A DNA stretch of 59,166 nt, taken from positions 1 through 59,166 of the forward strand of contig JAQBYB010000008.1 of assembly GCA_027624235.1 (NCBI GenBank), in the 5' to 3' direction. The position numbers and the translations under genes were made by a program. Positions 8,159 through 16,860 of this stretch are shown piece after piece. Position 1 is the first letter of the stretch; the number at the start of each line of letters is the position of its first letter. The stretch is from Pseudomonadota bacterium. Its GTDB lineage: Bacteria; Pseudomonadota; Alphaproteobacteria; Rhodospirillales; Casp-alpha2. The notes beneath the pieces are model-generated. The model saw only the letters and a list, made by a program, of their open reading frames with translations. It did not search any database and was not told the DNA's origin.

Positions 8159-9943
8159 ATGCATCCCTATCGCACCCATACTTGCGGCCAACTGCGGGTT
8201 TCCGACGTTGACGGCCAGGCCCGACTGTCCGGCTGGATCCATTCCAAACGCGATCACGGCAACCTGATGTTCTTCGACCTGCGCGACGAGACCGGCGTCA
8301 CCCAATGCGTCATTGACGTTTCCAGCGCCCGGTTCGCCTCGGTCGAGAATGTCCGCGTCGAAAGCGTGCTGACGGTCACCGGCAAGGTCATCCGTCGCTC
8401 CGACGACACCATTAATCCCGGCCTGCCCACTGGCGAGATTGAGCTGACCATGGATGAGGTCGTCATCGAAAGCGCCGCCGATGTGCTGCCGATGCAGGTC
8501 GCCGGCTCGGAAGAATACGGCGAAGACATTCGGCTTCGCCACCGCTACCTGGATTTGCGCCGCGACCAGATGCAGAAAAATATACGGCTCCGCAACGGCG
8601 TCATCTCGTCGATCCGCCGGCGCATGATCGAGTCCGGCTTCATGGAATTCCAGACCCCTATTTTAACCGCCTCGTCACCGGAAGGGGCACGCGATTATCT
8701 GGTGCCGTCGCGCCAGCATCCGGGCAAGTTCTACGCCCTGCCGCAAGCGCCGCAGCAGTTCAAACAGCTGGTGATGGTCGCCGGGTTTGATAAGTATTTC
8801 CAGATCGCACCCTGTTTTCGCGACGAGGACGCCCGCGCCGACCGCAGCCCCGGTGAATTCTATCAGCTTGATTTCGAAATGGCCTTCGTCACCCAGGATG
8901 ACGTGTTTGCGGCGATCGAGCCGGTATTGGTGGGCGTGTTCGAGGAATTCGGGGATAAGAAGGTCACGCAAACGCCGTTCCCGCGTATCGCCTATAAAGA
9001 GTCCATGCGGAAATACGGTTCCGACAAGCCGGACCTGCGTAACCCGATTGAAATGAGCGACGTTACCGACACCTTCAAGGGCTCCAACTTCAAAATTTTT
9101 GCCGGCATGATCGAGGCCGACGACAAGGTCCGTGTCTATGCCATTCCGGCGGCCAAGGGCGGCAGCCGCGCCTTTTGCGACCGCATGAACAGTTGGGCCC
9201 AGGGCGAGGGGCAGCCGGGGTTGGGCTATATTTTCTTCCGCGACGGCGAAGGCGCCGGACCGATTGCCACCAACATCGGCGAAGAGCGCACGACGGCGCT
9301 GCGCGAAAGCCTTGGCCTTGGTGACGGCGACGCCGTGTTCTTCGCCTGCGGTGTGCCGAAGGTGTTTGCATCGTTTGCCGCCGCCGCCCGCACCAAGATC
9401 GGCACCGATCTGGAGATGATCCCCAAAGGCGAGTTCAAGTTCTGCTGGATCGTCGATTATCCGATGTATGAAATGGATGAAGACACCGGCAAAATCGAAT
9501 TCAGCCATAATCCGTTTTCGATGCCCCAGGGCGGCCTGGAAGTGTTGGAAAACGCTGACCCGTTAGACATTCTGGCGTGGCAGTACGACATCGTTTGTAA
9601 CGGTATCGAGCTGTCGTCGGGGGCGATCCGCAACCATCGTCCCGATATCATGATCAAGGCGTTTGAAATCGCAGGCTACGGCCAGAACGTGGTCGAGGAA
9701 AAATTCGGCGGCTTGCTCAACGCCTTTCGCTACGGCGCGCCGCCGCATGGCGGCTCGGCGCCGGGCATCGATCGTATTGTCATGATGCTGGCGGACGAGC
9801 CCAATATTCGCGAAGTCATTGCCTTTCCCATGAACCAACAGGCCCAGGACCTGTTGATGGGGGCGCCGGCCGAGGTCGAACCCGAACGACTGAAGGAACT
9901 CCACCTGACGCTGAATCTTCCGAAAGTGAAAAAACCGGACTAA
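8159..9943 (+). CDS. aspS: Aspartyl-tRNA synthetase, probably non-discriminating
   Basis: A class II synthetase of 594 residues that charges tRNA with aspartate. The N-terminal OB-fold anticodon domain (about 1-105) contains [11 protein letters not shown], motif 2 appears as [17 protein letters not shown], the bacterial GAD insert lies at about 280-420, and motif 3 is [13 protein letters not shown]. Histidine 33 in RDHG aligns with the histidine found in non-discriminating AspRS enzymes, where E. coli has leucine 30. This implies that Asp-tRNA(Asn) is made and amidated by GatCAB; that step is inference, as neither gatCAB nor asnS is in the window. The ATG start gives the usual N-terminus. Confidence 0.97.
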   Translation: MHPYRTHTCGQLRVSDVDGQARLSGWIHSKRDHGNLMFFDLRDETGVTQCVIDVSSARFASVENVRVESVLTVTGKVIRRSDDTINPGLPTGEIELTMDEVVIESAADVLPMQVAGSEEYGEDIRLRHRYLDLRRDQMQKNIRLRNGVISSIRRRMIESGFMEFQTPILTASSPEGARDYLVPSRQHPGKFYALPQAPQQFKQLVMVAGFDKYFQIAPCFRDEDARADRSPGEFYQLDFEMAFVTQDDVFAAIEPVLVGVFEEFGDKKVTQTPFPRIAYKESMRKYGSDKPDLRNPIEMSDVTDTFKGSNFKIFAGMIEADDKVRVYAIPAAKGGSRAFCDRMNSWAQGEGQPGLGYIFFRDGEGAGPIATNIGEERTTALRESLGLGDGDAVFFACGVPKVFASFAAAARTKIGTDLEMIPKGEFKFCWIVDYPMYEMDEDTGKIEFSHNPFSMPQGGLEVLENADPLDILAWQYDIVCNGIELSSGAIRNHRPDIMIKAFEIAGYGQNVVEEKFGGLLNAFRYGAPPHGGSAPGIDRIVMMLADEPNIREVIAFPMNQQAQDLLMGAPAEVEPERLKELHLTLNLPKVKKPD

Positions 9944-10037
9944 AACGGCGAAAATAGTGACAAATAAGAGACTCTTCCGCCACTGAATCGGGTCACACTG
10001 TGGTTAATTTGTAGCAATTCAACAACGCTGCTGTTAC

Positions 10038-10077
10038 GTTCGAAGGACGAGGGGGTTCTCCCAAAATATCCTCGAAC
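10038..10077 (+). other. Inverted repeat with potential RNA hairpin
   Basis: GTTCGAAGGA at 10038-10047 pairs with TCCTCGAAC at 10069-10077 with one bulged base, and an inner G-run/CCC pair can extend it. It lies about 95 bases after aspS and 140 before the SPOR lipoprotein, with an AT-rich tract after it. It may be an aspS transcript end or a leader structure. Confidence 0.4.
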
Positions 10078-10216
10078 CCTGGGCAAAAAACTCAGTGCCT
10101 GAGGATTGATCGAATCGTTCGCACTAAAGCGGCCCACGGGCGGCCTGAATACAAAAAAATATAAAAAAATAATAGCCTAATAATAATTAAGAAAAAGTTA
10201 GGTAGGAGTGAGAGTG

Positions 10217-11170
10217 ATGAAGAGATTTGCGGTACTCGGCGCCGGGATGTTGCTGTTAGGCGGTTGTGCGCTACCGGTACCCTTTCAGATTGCGTCCTGG
10301 GCGCTGGACGGGTTTTCCTATCTGATGACCGATAAATCCATTGGCGACCACGGCCTTTCCATTCTTTCCCAGAAGGATTGCGCCGTGTTGCGCGGCGTCA
10401 TCGGCCCCGAAGAATTCTGCCGCGATTTCGATGAGATGGCGACGGCGCTGGCCGACGGCGGTTCCTATGCAAAAATCTTGTTCGGCAACAATGCCGAGGA
10501 AAATGAAGAAATTGATGCCGCCGATATCGCCGCCATTACCGAGTTTGAAACCGCCGCCGGTGGTGAGGATTCAAAGGCCGAAGTGACGCATGATCTGGCC
10601 GAGGCCCTACCTGTCGGCATCGACAAAGAAGCCGGGCGGATCGACCTTTCCGTGGCCTTCCAGAATGGTGCCGAACTGAACAATTATCCTGTCGAGGTCG
10701 TCGCGACCGTTCCGGCGTTGGATGCGACCCCGAAAAATATTTCCGAAACCGCGGTGAAGGGATGGCGGGCGCAGACCACCCGGATCGCCGGGACCGACAA
10801 TGAACCGGTCGCCGGGTATTATTTCGTCATCGGCAGCTTCCGCGAACACGCCAACGCCAGGAAGCTGCGCAACAAATACCGGAGGCTGACGCCATCGGTG
10901 TTGTCGGCGAAGCTTGATCGGGAGACGGTCTTCCGGGTCGTGGTCGGGCCATTCGTTGAGGGACAGGCCCAGGGTATTCGTAAGCAAATTTATCAGGCCG
11001 GGATCAGCGATTCATGGGCGATTCAGGTTAATCCGGGTGAGTGGTCGATGGCGATGGTTGATCCGCCGGCGTTGCCGCCCATCGAAGTGGCGGCATTGGA
11101 TCAGCCCTTCGATGCGCTTGAGTGGAATGCCTTGAACTACCTGCAGATGCTGAGCGATCTGGTCTACTGA
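10217..11170 (+). CDS. SPOR-domain lipoprotein
   Basis: The ATG at 10217 follows AGGAG by 8 bases, better than the GTG at 10208. The N-terminus is a lipoprotein signal (MKRFAVLGAGMLLLGGC), with acylation expected at Cys17. A variable acidic region follows. Residues about 195-270 form a SPOR domain (YYFVIGSFREHANARKL, then FRVVVGPF), a fold that binds glycan strands stripped of side peptides at division septa. It is therefore probably an envelope protein working at septal peptidoglycan, though SPOR lipoproteins vary in role. The 273-base gap upstream ends in a strongly AT-rich tract that could hold its promoter. Confidence 0.8.
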   Translation: MKRFAVLGAGMLLLGGCALPVPFQIASWALDGFSYLMTDKSIGDHGLSILSQKDCAVLRGVIGPEEFCRDFDEMATALADGGSYAKILFGNNAEENEEIDAADIAAITEFETAAGGEDSKAEVTHDLAEALPVGIDKEAGRIDLSVAFQNGAELNNYPVEVVATVPALDATPKNISETAVKGWRAQTTRIAGTDNEPVAGYYFVIGSFREHANARKLRNKYRRLTPSVLSAKLDRETVFRVVVGPFVEGQAQGIRKQIYQAGISDSWAIQVNPGEWSMAMVDPPALPPIEVAALDQPFDALEWNALNYLQMLSDLVY

Positions 11171-11217
11171 CCGCAGGTTCGATTTTTACTTAATAAAATC
11201 AATATATTATTGAGTTC

Positions 11218-11763
11218 CTAGGCGGTCACGTTAGTGGGCGACTCGATCTGTCGCAGGACCGAAGCGATGCGCTCACTTTGCTCGATCAGGTCAGGGCGGT
11301 GGGGGTTGTGGCGGCGCTCAAACGCGGCCCGCTCGCTCCACAATTCGACAAAATCTCGGGGCCGGTCCGGATCCGCCCGCTCGCCGGTCAGCGCCCCGAT
11401 GGTGCGGTCGAAATCCGGGCGCAACTCGGGCTGGAAGGCGAGCAGGGAATAGTCCTCAAAGGAAATGGTGCCGGCGATGTACAGATCCTGGCCGAGCCCG
11501 GTCATCTGGCGAGGCGACAGGTTGTGGGTATCGATATTCCCGATCACATCAAACAACCCGGAGCGTTTAACCATCGCTTGGGGGTCAACGGCGGCCTCTT
11601 CTTTTATAACCGTTGCCGGTTTAACCACTGCCGGCAGCGTCGATTTGACCTTGTGTTGATCTGCTACCGGGCTTGCCAACGCGGACGGCAACGGGGACAT
11701 GGCCTTAGTGGCGGCCTCTCTGGAAAATAAATCGGCGTAAAAGGATTTTGGTTGAACGCGCAT
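11218..11763 (-). CDS. Hypothetical protein downstream of a diguanylate cyclase
   Basis: A 181-residue protein, MRVQPKSFYADLFSREAA at the start, with no signal peptide or membrane helix. The first 75 residues are low-complexity (Ala, Pro, Lys). The rest looks folded: LFDVIGNIDTHNLSPRQM, then LYIAGTISFEDYSLLAFQPE, ending in an amphipathic helix. The layout recalls short regulatory proteins beside motility or c-di-GMP genes, but no family is recognised. The diguanylate cyclase gene ends 14 bases upstream on the same strand, so the two are probably co-transcribed and may act together. Confidence 0.6.
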   Translation of the reverse strand: MRVQPKSFYADLFSREAATKAMSPLPSALASPVADQHKVKSTLPAVVKPATVIKEEAAVDPQAMVKRSGLFDVIGNIDTHNLSPRQMTGLGQDLYIAGTISFEDYSLLAFQPELRPDFDRTIGALTGERADPDRPRDFVELWSERAAFERRHNPHRPDLIEQSERIASVLRQIESPTNVTA

Positions 11764-11777
11764 GATCTCGCTCCCCT

Positions 11778-12539
11778 TCAGGCGCTTGCCCGGCAGGGCA
11801 ATGCGGCGTCTTCGGGCTTGATCTCGATGGCAACGGCCCCTGTGTTGGTTCTAGCCCGCTTGGAAATATACATGGCGTCGTCGGCGCAGATCAGAAGCTG
11901 GTTCAGGTCATCGTCGGGACCGTAGGTTTGAAAACCGAAACTTGCGCTGATCGAGATGGTCTCGCCCTGCCAATCCAGCAGGGCGCCGTTGATCATGGCA
12001 TCGAACGCCTCCGCCCGTTTGAGCCCGGCCTCCCAGGTCGTGCGGGTAAGCAGGATGGCGAATTCGTCGCCGCCGAGGCGTCCGACGCAGTCGGTCGCGC
12101 GGACGTTTTCGGCGAGAAGTGCACTGACTTTACAGAGCACCGCGTCGCCGGCGGCGTGGCCGTGGATGTCGTTAACCGGCTTGAAACCATCGAGATCAAC
12201 GTAAATCAACACGCCCTTTTCCTGATACCGCTTGGCGCCGTTCATGGTGCGCTTGATTTCAGCTTCGAAGCCGCGGCGGTTTAACAGCCCGGTCAAGGTA
12301 TCGGTGATCGCCAGCTGTTCGAAATAGGCGAGGCGGTTTTTCTGCTCGGCAATGAGACGCTCGGCGGCCTGGGCGGCGGCCAAGGCGGTGCCGACCGATT
12401 GCCCGACGGCGTTCGCCGATGCCTTGCCGTTGAGAACGTCTTTCAGGCACTGGGCCAGGGTGAGGACGCCGGTGACCAGGTTGGTGTTTGAACTGGCGGG
12501 ATTGCTCCGGGAAAAATCGCTGGTTTTTATATTGTTCAC
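11778..12539 (-). CDS. Soluble diguanylate cyclase (GGDEF)
   Basis: It makes cyclic di-GMP from two GTP. The catalytic loop is an intact GGDEF within RLGGDEFAILL, and RATD five residues upstream is a proper inhibitory I-site, so product feedback is expected. The domain starts at TDTLTGLLNRRGFEAEI. The first 90 residues are a short helical region (ALAAAQAAERLIAEQKNRLA) without membrane segments or a recognised sensor, probably a dimerising coil. The GTG at 12539 is favoured because GGAG lies 9 bases before it; a TTG at 12545 is possible. Its likely operon partner is the hypothetical gene at 11218-11763. What signal it senses is not visible. Confidence 0.9.
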   Translation of the reverse strand: MNNIKTSDFSRSNPASSNTNLVTGVLTLAQCLKDVLNGKASANAVGQSVGTALAAAQAAERLIAEQKNRLAYFEQLAITDTLTGLLNRRGFEAEIKRTMNGAKRYQEKGVLIYVDLDGFKPVNDIHGHAAGDAVLCKVSALLAENVRATDCVGRLGGDEFAILLTRTTWEAGLKRAEAFDAMINGALLDWQGETISISASFGFQTYGPDDDLNQLLICADDAMYISKRARTNTGAVAIEIKPEDAALPCRASA

Positions 12540-12710
12540 GTTCAAAATCTCCGCGTTGACGTCCAGATGGGCGTTAATACTTTAGTAAGCAATCCCCATG
12601 CCACTGCCGAGACCAATGGAATCAATGGATTATCGGACTTATACGGTGCTTTTTCGTGACGATTGGGTGTTTTTTGCCGGGTTAGGTAGGCAACAAACGA
12701 CCGGCTTTCC

Positions 12711-13610
12711 TCACCAAAGCCACGCGGCGCCGCGCACCCCGGACGTGTCGCCGTGGCGGGCGGGCTTGAGTTCGGTGGTGACGGTATCGGAGAACACCCA
12801 CTGGTTCCAGATTTTGGGAACGCTGTCGTAGAGTCGGGAAATGTTGGACAGCCCACCCCCCAAGACGATGACATTAGGATCGAGGATATTGATGATGGAA
12901 GTCAGGGCGCGGGCGAGGCGGTGTTCATAGCGGGAAAGCGCGGCCTCGGCATCCGTGCCCGTCGATGCGGCGATTTCTTTTGCCGTCAGGCTCTTAGATG
13001 TCGCGGTTTCGAAGTCTCTCTCCAACCCCGGACCGGAGAGGAAGGTTTCGATGCAGCCGTTTTGTCCGCAATAGCACGCGGGGCCGGGGCGCTCGTCAAT
13101 TCCATCGATCAATTGCGGCCAAGGCATCGGATTGTGCCCCCATTCGCCGGAAATGGCGTTGGGACCGGCCAGCAGGTTGCCGCCCACCGCTATGCCGCCG
13201 CCGCAGCCGGTGCCGAGGATCGCGCCAAACACCGTATGAAAGTATTTACCGGCCCCGTCGGTGGCCTCTGACATGGTGAAGCAATCGGCGTCATTGGCGA
13301 GCCGCACCGGTCGGCCCAGCGCCGCCGTCAGGTCTTTGTCCAGGGGATGGCCGATCAGGCAGGTCGAGTTGGCGTTTTTAATCAATTCTGTCACCGGGGA
13401 AATTGTCCCGGGAATGCCGACGCCGACAGGGGTATCGTCGGCGGCGCCGGCGTCCGCCGCCAGGCGGGCGACCAAATCGGCGACGGCGGCAATGGTGGCG
13501 TCGTACTCTCCTTGTGGGGTGTCGGTGCGGTGGCGCACCAACTCGCGCCCGTCCGGGCCGAGGACAAGCCCTTCGATCTTGCTGCCGCCGAGGTCAATAC
13601 CGATTCGCAT
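12711..13610 (-). CDS. ROK-family sugar kinase, fructokinase/mannokinase-like
   Basis: A 299-residue cytoplasmic ATP-dependent hexose kinase. It begins MRIGIDLGGSKIEG (phosphate 1 motif), has the substrate block LIKNANSTCLIGHPLDKDL, the IGTGCGGG-like loop ILGTGCGGGIAVGG, and the ROK zinc motif CYCGQNGCIE. The C-terminal VIVLGGGLSN and HGDTSGVRGAAWLW closely match E. coli Mak (manno/fructokinase) as I recall it, so phosphorylation of fructose or mannose to the 6-phosphate is the best guess. It stands alone, transcribed away from the unknown gene at 13794, with a 14-base palindrome between them. Confidence 0.88.
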   Translation of the reverse strand: MRIGIDLGGSKIEGLVLGPDGRELVRHRTDTPQGEYDATIAAVADLVARLAADAGAADDTPVGVGIPGTISPVTELIKNANSTCLIGHPLDKDLTAALGRPVRLANDADCFTMSEATDGAGKYFHTVFGAILGTGCGGGIAVGGNLLAGPNAISGEWGHNPMPWPQLIDGIDERPGPACYCGQNGCIETFLSGPGLERDFETATSKSLTAKEIAASTGTDAEAALSRYEHRLARALTSIINILDPNVIVLGGGLSNISRLYDSVPKIWNQWVFSDTVTTELKPARHGDTSGVRGAAWLW

Positions 13611-13678
13611 AAACCCAGTTTAACGGCGAAATCGGGGCAGGGCACGCCCCTGGATTGATCGCCACGTTATGCCTAAAG

Positions 13679-13692
13679 CACTATATATAGTG
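13679..13692. promoter_or_regulatory. Perfect 14-base palindrome between divergent genes
   Basis: CACTATATATAGTG is its own reverse complement. It sits 69 bases from the ROK kinase start and 102 bases from the next gene on the other strand, a position suited to an operator serving both. Its TATATA core could also be a -10 element. A near copy occurs at 49893-49907. Confidence 0.4.
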
Positions 13693-13793
13693 GATTTTTA
13701 ACCATAGACCCACAAAAAATGGTTTCCAGGTTCCTGGGGACCGGGGTACAAGGTTGCTAAGAGACGCAACGAATAACAATAAAAGGGGCAGCG

Positions 13794-14282
13794 ATGACAG
13801 CGGCATCTCGCGATTCGGTTGGGAGTCCGGCTAGGGCTCCGGTAGCAGAAGAACATAGCGCCTTCTCGGTCTTTGAGGGGCTGACGCTGGCCGGCGTCAC
13901 CTTGCCGATGATCGCCTCGTTCTGTGATACCGAGACAAGCGAGATCGACGCCTGGCGCAAGGGTGATGTCCAGGCACCCATGGGTCGGGTGGTGTTTCTG
14001 ACCATGGTGCTGTCGCACATGGTGGATGAATTGGTTCGGACCTACAACGATTGGGGGCCGGCATCGAAGGCTTGGTACCTGCACATGCAGGCGTGTCTGG
14101 AAAAGGGCAAAAAGATACTTGTCAGCCAGGAGGCCCAAAATCAGGGCGCACCGGCGGGGGCATTTCGCCAGGGCGAACGTTTTTTCGAGGAATGGCTGGA
14201 TCGCGACGCCGTCAAGGGCTGGTCCAACGAAGCGGCAAGCCGGGTAGCGCTCGGCACCGACACCACCGGGATAGAATTTTGA
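13794..14282 (+). CDS. Hypothetical protein upstream of tandem repeat
   Basis: A 162-residue soluble protein with ATG after AGGGGCAGCG. It is mostly helical: FEGLTLAGVTLPMIASFC, then a segment EIDAWRKGDVQAPMGRVVFL that could be a helix-turn-helix-like core, then VLSHMVDELVRTYNDWGP. Tryptophans and aromatic residues are frequent. No family is recognised and there is no signal peptide. The gene ends 2 bases before the 4 x 40 bp repeat, beyond which lies another unknown gene on the same strand. A regulatory role would be a guess. Confidence 0.6.
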   Translation: MTAASRDSVGSPARAPVAEEHSAFSVFEGLTLAGVTLPMIASFCDTETSEIDAWRKGDVQAPMGRVVFLTMVLSHMVDELVRTYNDWGPASKAWYLHMQACLEKGKKILVSQEAQNQGAPAGAFRQGERFFEEWLDRDAVKGWSNEAASRVALGTDTTGIEF

Positions 14283-14284
14283 TT

Positions 14285-14444
14285 CAAGAGGCGAGGACGG
14301 GCGCTCGCCCGGACAGGGACTAAACAAGAGGCGAGGACGGGCGCTCGCCCGGACAGGGACTAAACAAGAGGCGAGGACGGGCGCTCGCCCGGACAGGGAC
14401 TAAACAAGAGGCGAGGACGGGCGCTCGCCCGGACAGGGACTAAA
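14285..14444. repeat. Four perfect tandem copies of a 40-base unit
   Basis: Copies begin at 14285, 14325, 14365 and 14405, with no mismatch between them. Each unit contains CGGGC-GCTC-GCCCG, able to form a 5-bp stem with a tetraloop, and an SD-like AAGAGGCGAGG. The array fills the gap between two unknown genes; right after it a partial variant, ACAAGAGGAGACGGC, serves as ribosome binding site of the gene at 14464. The unit length is not a multiple of 3. Perfect identity implies recent expansion, with copy number likely to vary between strains, or an assembly effect. Confidence 0.95.
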
Positions 14445-14463
14445 CAAAACAAGAGGAGACGGC

Positions 14464-15213
14464 ATGGCCAATGCTCTCGGGATTACCCAGGATGGCCTGA
14501 AAACGGCTCTAGAGATCAAGAGCAACTACCGCAGGCATGAGCCCTTGATCCTGCCCGGCGCCAAAGACCGGATGTTGATTCCGGAAAACCTGATGAACAC
14601 CAACATCAACCTGCTGGGGCTCGAAGACCCGCTGCCGCTGGCCATGGTCGCCAGCCGTGACCCGGAGGCGCCAATGGCGCTGGCGGCGGCGACCCGCCTG
14701 TGCCCATTGGGAACCAGCACAAAATTAATCGCAGGCGTCATGCGGGTGGTCGGCGAAACATCCAGGCATCCGCTGGTCCGTGAATGCCTGAGCTTCGTCA
14801 CCGAAAGCGATTTCAACCCGACGACGATCGCCGAGGTCCGCCGTCATGCGTCGCGGTTTATCGTTCAAACCCGCGAACAGTACACTCTGGCGCTGAGGGA
14901 AAACCTGCAATTGCTGCTTGATGGCTCGATCGCGCCGCGTCAATTCGTCAGTGAATTCTTTGAATTGACCGAGGCCGGTAACATGCGCAACGACATCCGC
15001 AAGAAGCTGGTGTTGTCGTTGTTGCTGTCCGGCACCGTCCGGCCCAGCGTCAAGTTTTTGATATTGGAAAACTTCGAACGGCTGGCGAAACCGGTGCGGC
15101 TGTCGATTATCTCTTCCGTGCTGCAGGCGGAACCGACGCGCCATACCGAAATCATCAAGGAAGAACTTCAATACATGGTCGCCAACGAGATCAGCGCCCT
15201 GGAGGTTAACTAG
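14464..15213 (+). CDS. Hypothetical all-helical protein
   Basis: A 249-residue soluble protein with a good ribosome binding site (AAGAGGAG, 5 bases before ATG). It starts MANALGITQDGLKTALEI. The body is helical and repetitive (LPLAMVASRDPEAPMALAAA; IRKKLVLSLLLSGTVRPSVK; FLILENFERLAKPVRLSIIS), which suggests a HEAT-like or other alpha-solenoid arrangement, possibly a protein-interaction scaffold. No catalytic motif or family is recognised. The 40-bp tandem array forms its 5' leader, and a long hairpin starts at the base after its stop codon, so its mRNA ends look structured on both sides. Confidence 0.65.
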   Translation: MANALGITQDGLKTALEIKSNYRRHEPLILPGAKDRMLIPENLMNTNINLLGLEDPLPLAMVASRDPEAPMALAAATRLCPLGTSTKLIAGVMRVVGETSRHPLVRECLSFVTESDFNPTTIAEVRRHASRFIVQTREQYTLALRENLQLLLDGSIAPRQFVSEFFELTEAGNMRNDIRKKLVLSLLLSGTVRPSVKFLILENFERLAKPVRLSIISSVLQAEPTRHTEIIKEELQYMVANEISALEVN

Positions 15214-15255
15214 ACTCGTTGGTTTAGGCTGGACTTGACGTCTAGGCCTACGAGT
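15214..15255 (+). other. Long intergenic hairpin
   Basis: Bases 15214-15229 can pair with 15240-15255 over 16 positions as RNA, with one mismatch and three G-U pairs, leaving a 10-base loop. It begins right after the stop of the previous gene and ends 15 bases before the MBL hydrolase ATG. No T-run follows, so an RNA-stabilising or attenuating role is as likely as termination. Confidence 0.55.
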
Positions 15256-15269
15256 ATAGATTTCGAGGC

Positions 15270-16319
15270 ATGGACAAACCCGTTTACATCCCCGATTACG
15301 CCTATGACGCAGCGCCCGAGCCCGGTGAGACCGTTGAGGTCGCGCCGGGAGTCCACTGGCTCAGGATGCCGCTGCCGTTTAAGCTCGATCACATCAATCT
15401 GTGGCTATTGGATGATAGCGACGAGGACGGCGAAGGCTGGGCCATTGTCGACACCGGAATTGCCCGCGACGAGGTCAAGGCCGCCTGGGAGACCGTCTTC
15501 GACGCCCATTTCACCGAGACCAAGCCCCTGAAAAGGGTGATCGTCACCCATTTCCATCCCGATCATATGGGGCTTGCCGGTTGGCTGACGCGGCGCTTCG
15601 GGGTGCCCCTGTGGATGCCGCGCGAGGAATGGACTCAGGCCCGTATGTTGTGTCTGGATACGGATGAGACGTTCGGCGCCGCTTCCCGGCGTTTTTATCA
15701 CGGCGCCGGTTTCGATGCCGAAATGATGGCGGCGGCCGAGGCCCGGGGCGGTGGCTACGCCAAGTCTGTCTCCAGGGTGCCGGGCTCGTTTATCCGTATT
15801 CAAGACGGTGATTGCCTGCGCATCGGCAGGCAGACGTGGCGGACCATTGTCGGTACCGGCCATGCGCCGGAACATGCGTGTTTCTATTGCGAGGATCTGG
15901 ACGTTTTGATTTCCGGCGACCAGGTGTTGCCAAAAATCAGCCCCAACGTCAGCGTCTGGCCACAGGAACCGGAGTCCAACCCGTTGGCGTTGTTCCTGGA
16001 AAGCCTGGATTATTTCCGCAAGATCGGCCCCAACCCCCTGGTGCTGCCCAGTCACAATCTGCCGTTTCACGGCCTTGATGCCCGGCTCGGCGATCTAAGC
16101 GACCATCACGCAGAGCGGTTGGATTTTACCTTAGCGGTTGTCGCTAAGCCGCTGACCGGTGTTGAGGTGATGAGACAACTTTTCCAGCGCAAGCTCGACA
16201 CGCATCAGACGTTTTTTGCCATTGGTGAGACACTGGCTCACCTGCATTACCTGATGGGGCAGGGAAAAATCCGGCGGCGCTTGGGCGTTGAGGATATGTA
16301 TCTGTTTGAGAGTCTTTAA
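15270..16319 (+). CDS. MBL-fold metallohydrolase
   Basis: A 349-residue metallo-beta-lactamase-fold hydrolase. The di-metal motif HFHPDHMG lies near residue 95, with further expected ligands in GTGHAPEHACFY and a late LPSHNLPFHG. The C-terminal 80 residues form a winged-helix-like domain (VMRQLFQRKLDTHQTFFAIG), as in LACTB2-like and thioesterase-type members. The substrate is unknown; thioesters, RNA or lactones are all possible in this group. The ATG follows CGAGG. Its TAA stop shares bases with the stop of the response regulator gene on the other strand. Confidence 0.85.
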   Translation: MDKPVYIPDYAYDAAPEPGETVEVAPGVHWLRMPLPFKLDHINLWLLDDSDEDGEGWAIVDTGIARDEVKAAWETVFDAHFTETKPLKRVIVTHFHPDHMGLAGWLTRRFGVPLWMPREEWTQARMLCLDTDETFGAASRRFYHGAGFDAEMMAAAEARGGGYAKSVSRVPGSFIRIQDGDCLRIGRQTWRTIVGTGHAPEHACFYCEDLDVLISGDQVLPKISPNVSVWPQEPESNPLALFLESLDYFRKIGPNPLVLPSHNLPFHGLDARLGDLSDHHAERLDFTLAVVAKPLTGVEVMRQLFQRKLDTHQTFFAIGETLAHLHYLMGQGKIRRRLGVEDMYLFESL

Positions 16320-16756
16320 TTCGGGTTTCCCCATTCGGCTTTAAAATTATTGCGGCGAATATTCGGCTGGGCGGCCGCATTTAATCCGCGTTTCAAAACA
16401 TTGCGGACCCGCAGGGCCAGCTCCTTGGGGTCAAATGGCTTGGCTATAAAATCATCGGCGCCGAGCCGAAGAGCCGTGAGGCGGTCTTTTTTATCTTTGC
16501 GTGCGGTGGCGATGATGATCGGCACGGTTGATCGTTCGCGGATAAACTCGAGGAGTTCAAGACCGTCGCCATCGGGGAGATTGATGTCGAGAACAATAAG
16601 ATCCGGCTGGGCGTTGGCCAGGACAACGAACATTTCGGCGCCGTTGGCGGCCGTTTGCACCGTGTAGTCTTCGCTCCCAAGGTGAAGGTCCACAAACGCC
16701 TGAACCATTTCGTCATCTTCAACGACAAGGATATTTCGAGTCGGTGTGATCATCAT
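16316..16756 (-). CDS. Receiver-only response regulator
   Basis: A 146-residue protein made of one REC domain and a short basic tail. Acidic pocket residues Glu13-Asp14-Asp15 (VVEDDE), phospho-acceptor Asp57 (LIVLDINLPDGDG) and the conserved Lys in FIAKPFDP are all present. The tail after residue 122 is too short for an OmpR-type DNA-binding domain, so it probably acts through protein contacts. Two ATGs lie in tandem; the second (16753) has better spacing to GAGGACGT. No kinase gene is adjacent. It overlaps the MBL gene tail by four bases. Confidence 0.88.
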   Translation of the reverse strand: MMITPTRNILVVEDDEMVQAFVDLHLGSEDYTVQTAANGAEMFVVLANAQPDLIVLDINLPDGDGLELLEFIRERSTVPIIIATARKDKKDRLTALRLGADDFIAKPFDPKELALRVRNVLKRGLNAAAQPNIRRNNFKAEWGNPN

Positions 16757-16860
16757 ACGTCCTCAATGTTGGAGGACATTGATAGGCGGTGCGTGTTTAC
16801 AGGGTATTTCGAGACTATGAAGCGAGTGTGAATGCCTGTAAAAGGTCGCCTTGGGCGCGG

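Noticed and set aside
9940-10137. 65-codon minus-strand frame between aspS and the SPOR gene
   Set aside because: No ribosome binding site or family signal; the region contains an inverted repeat and is better read as non-coding.
14285-14444. CRISPR array
   Set aside because: Units are directly adjacent and identical with no spacers, and no cas gene is near.
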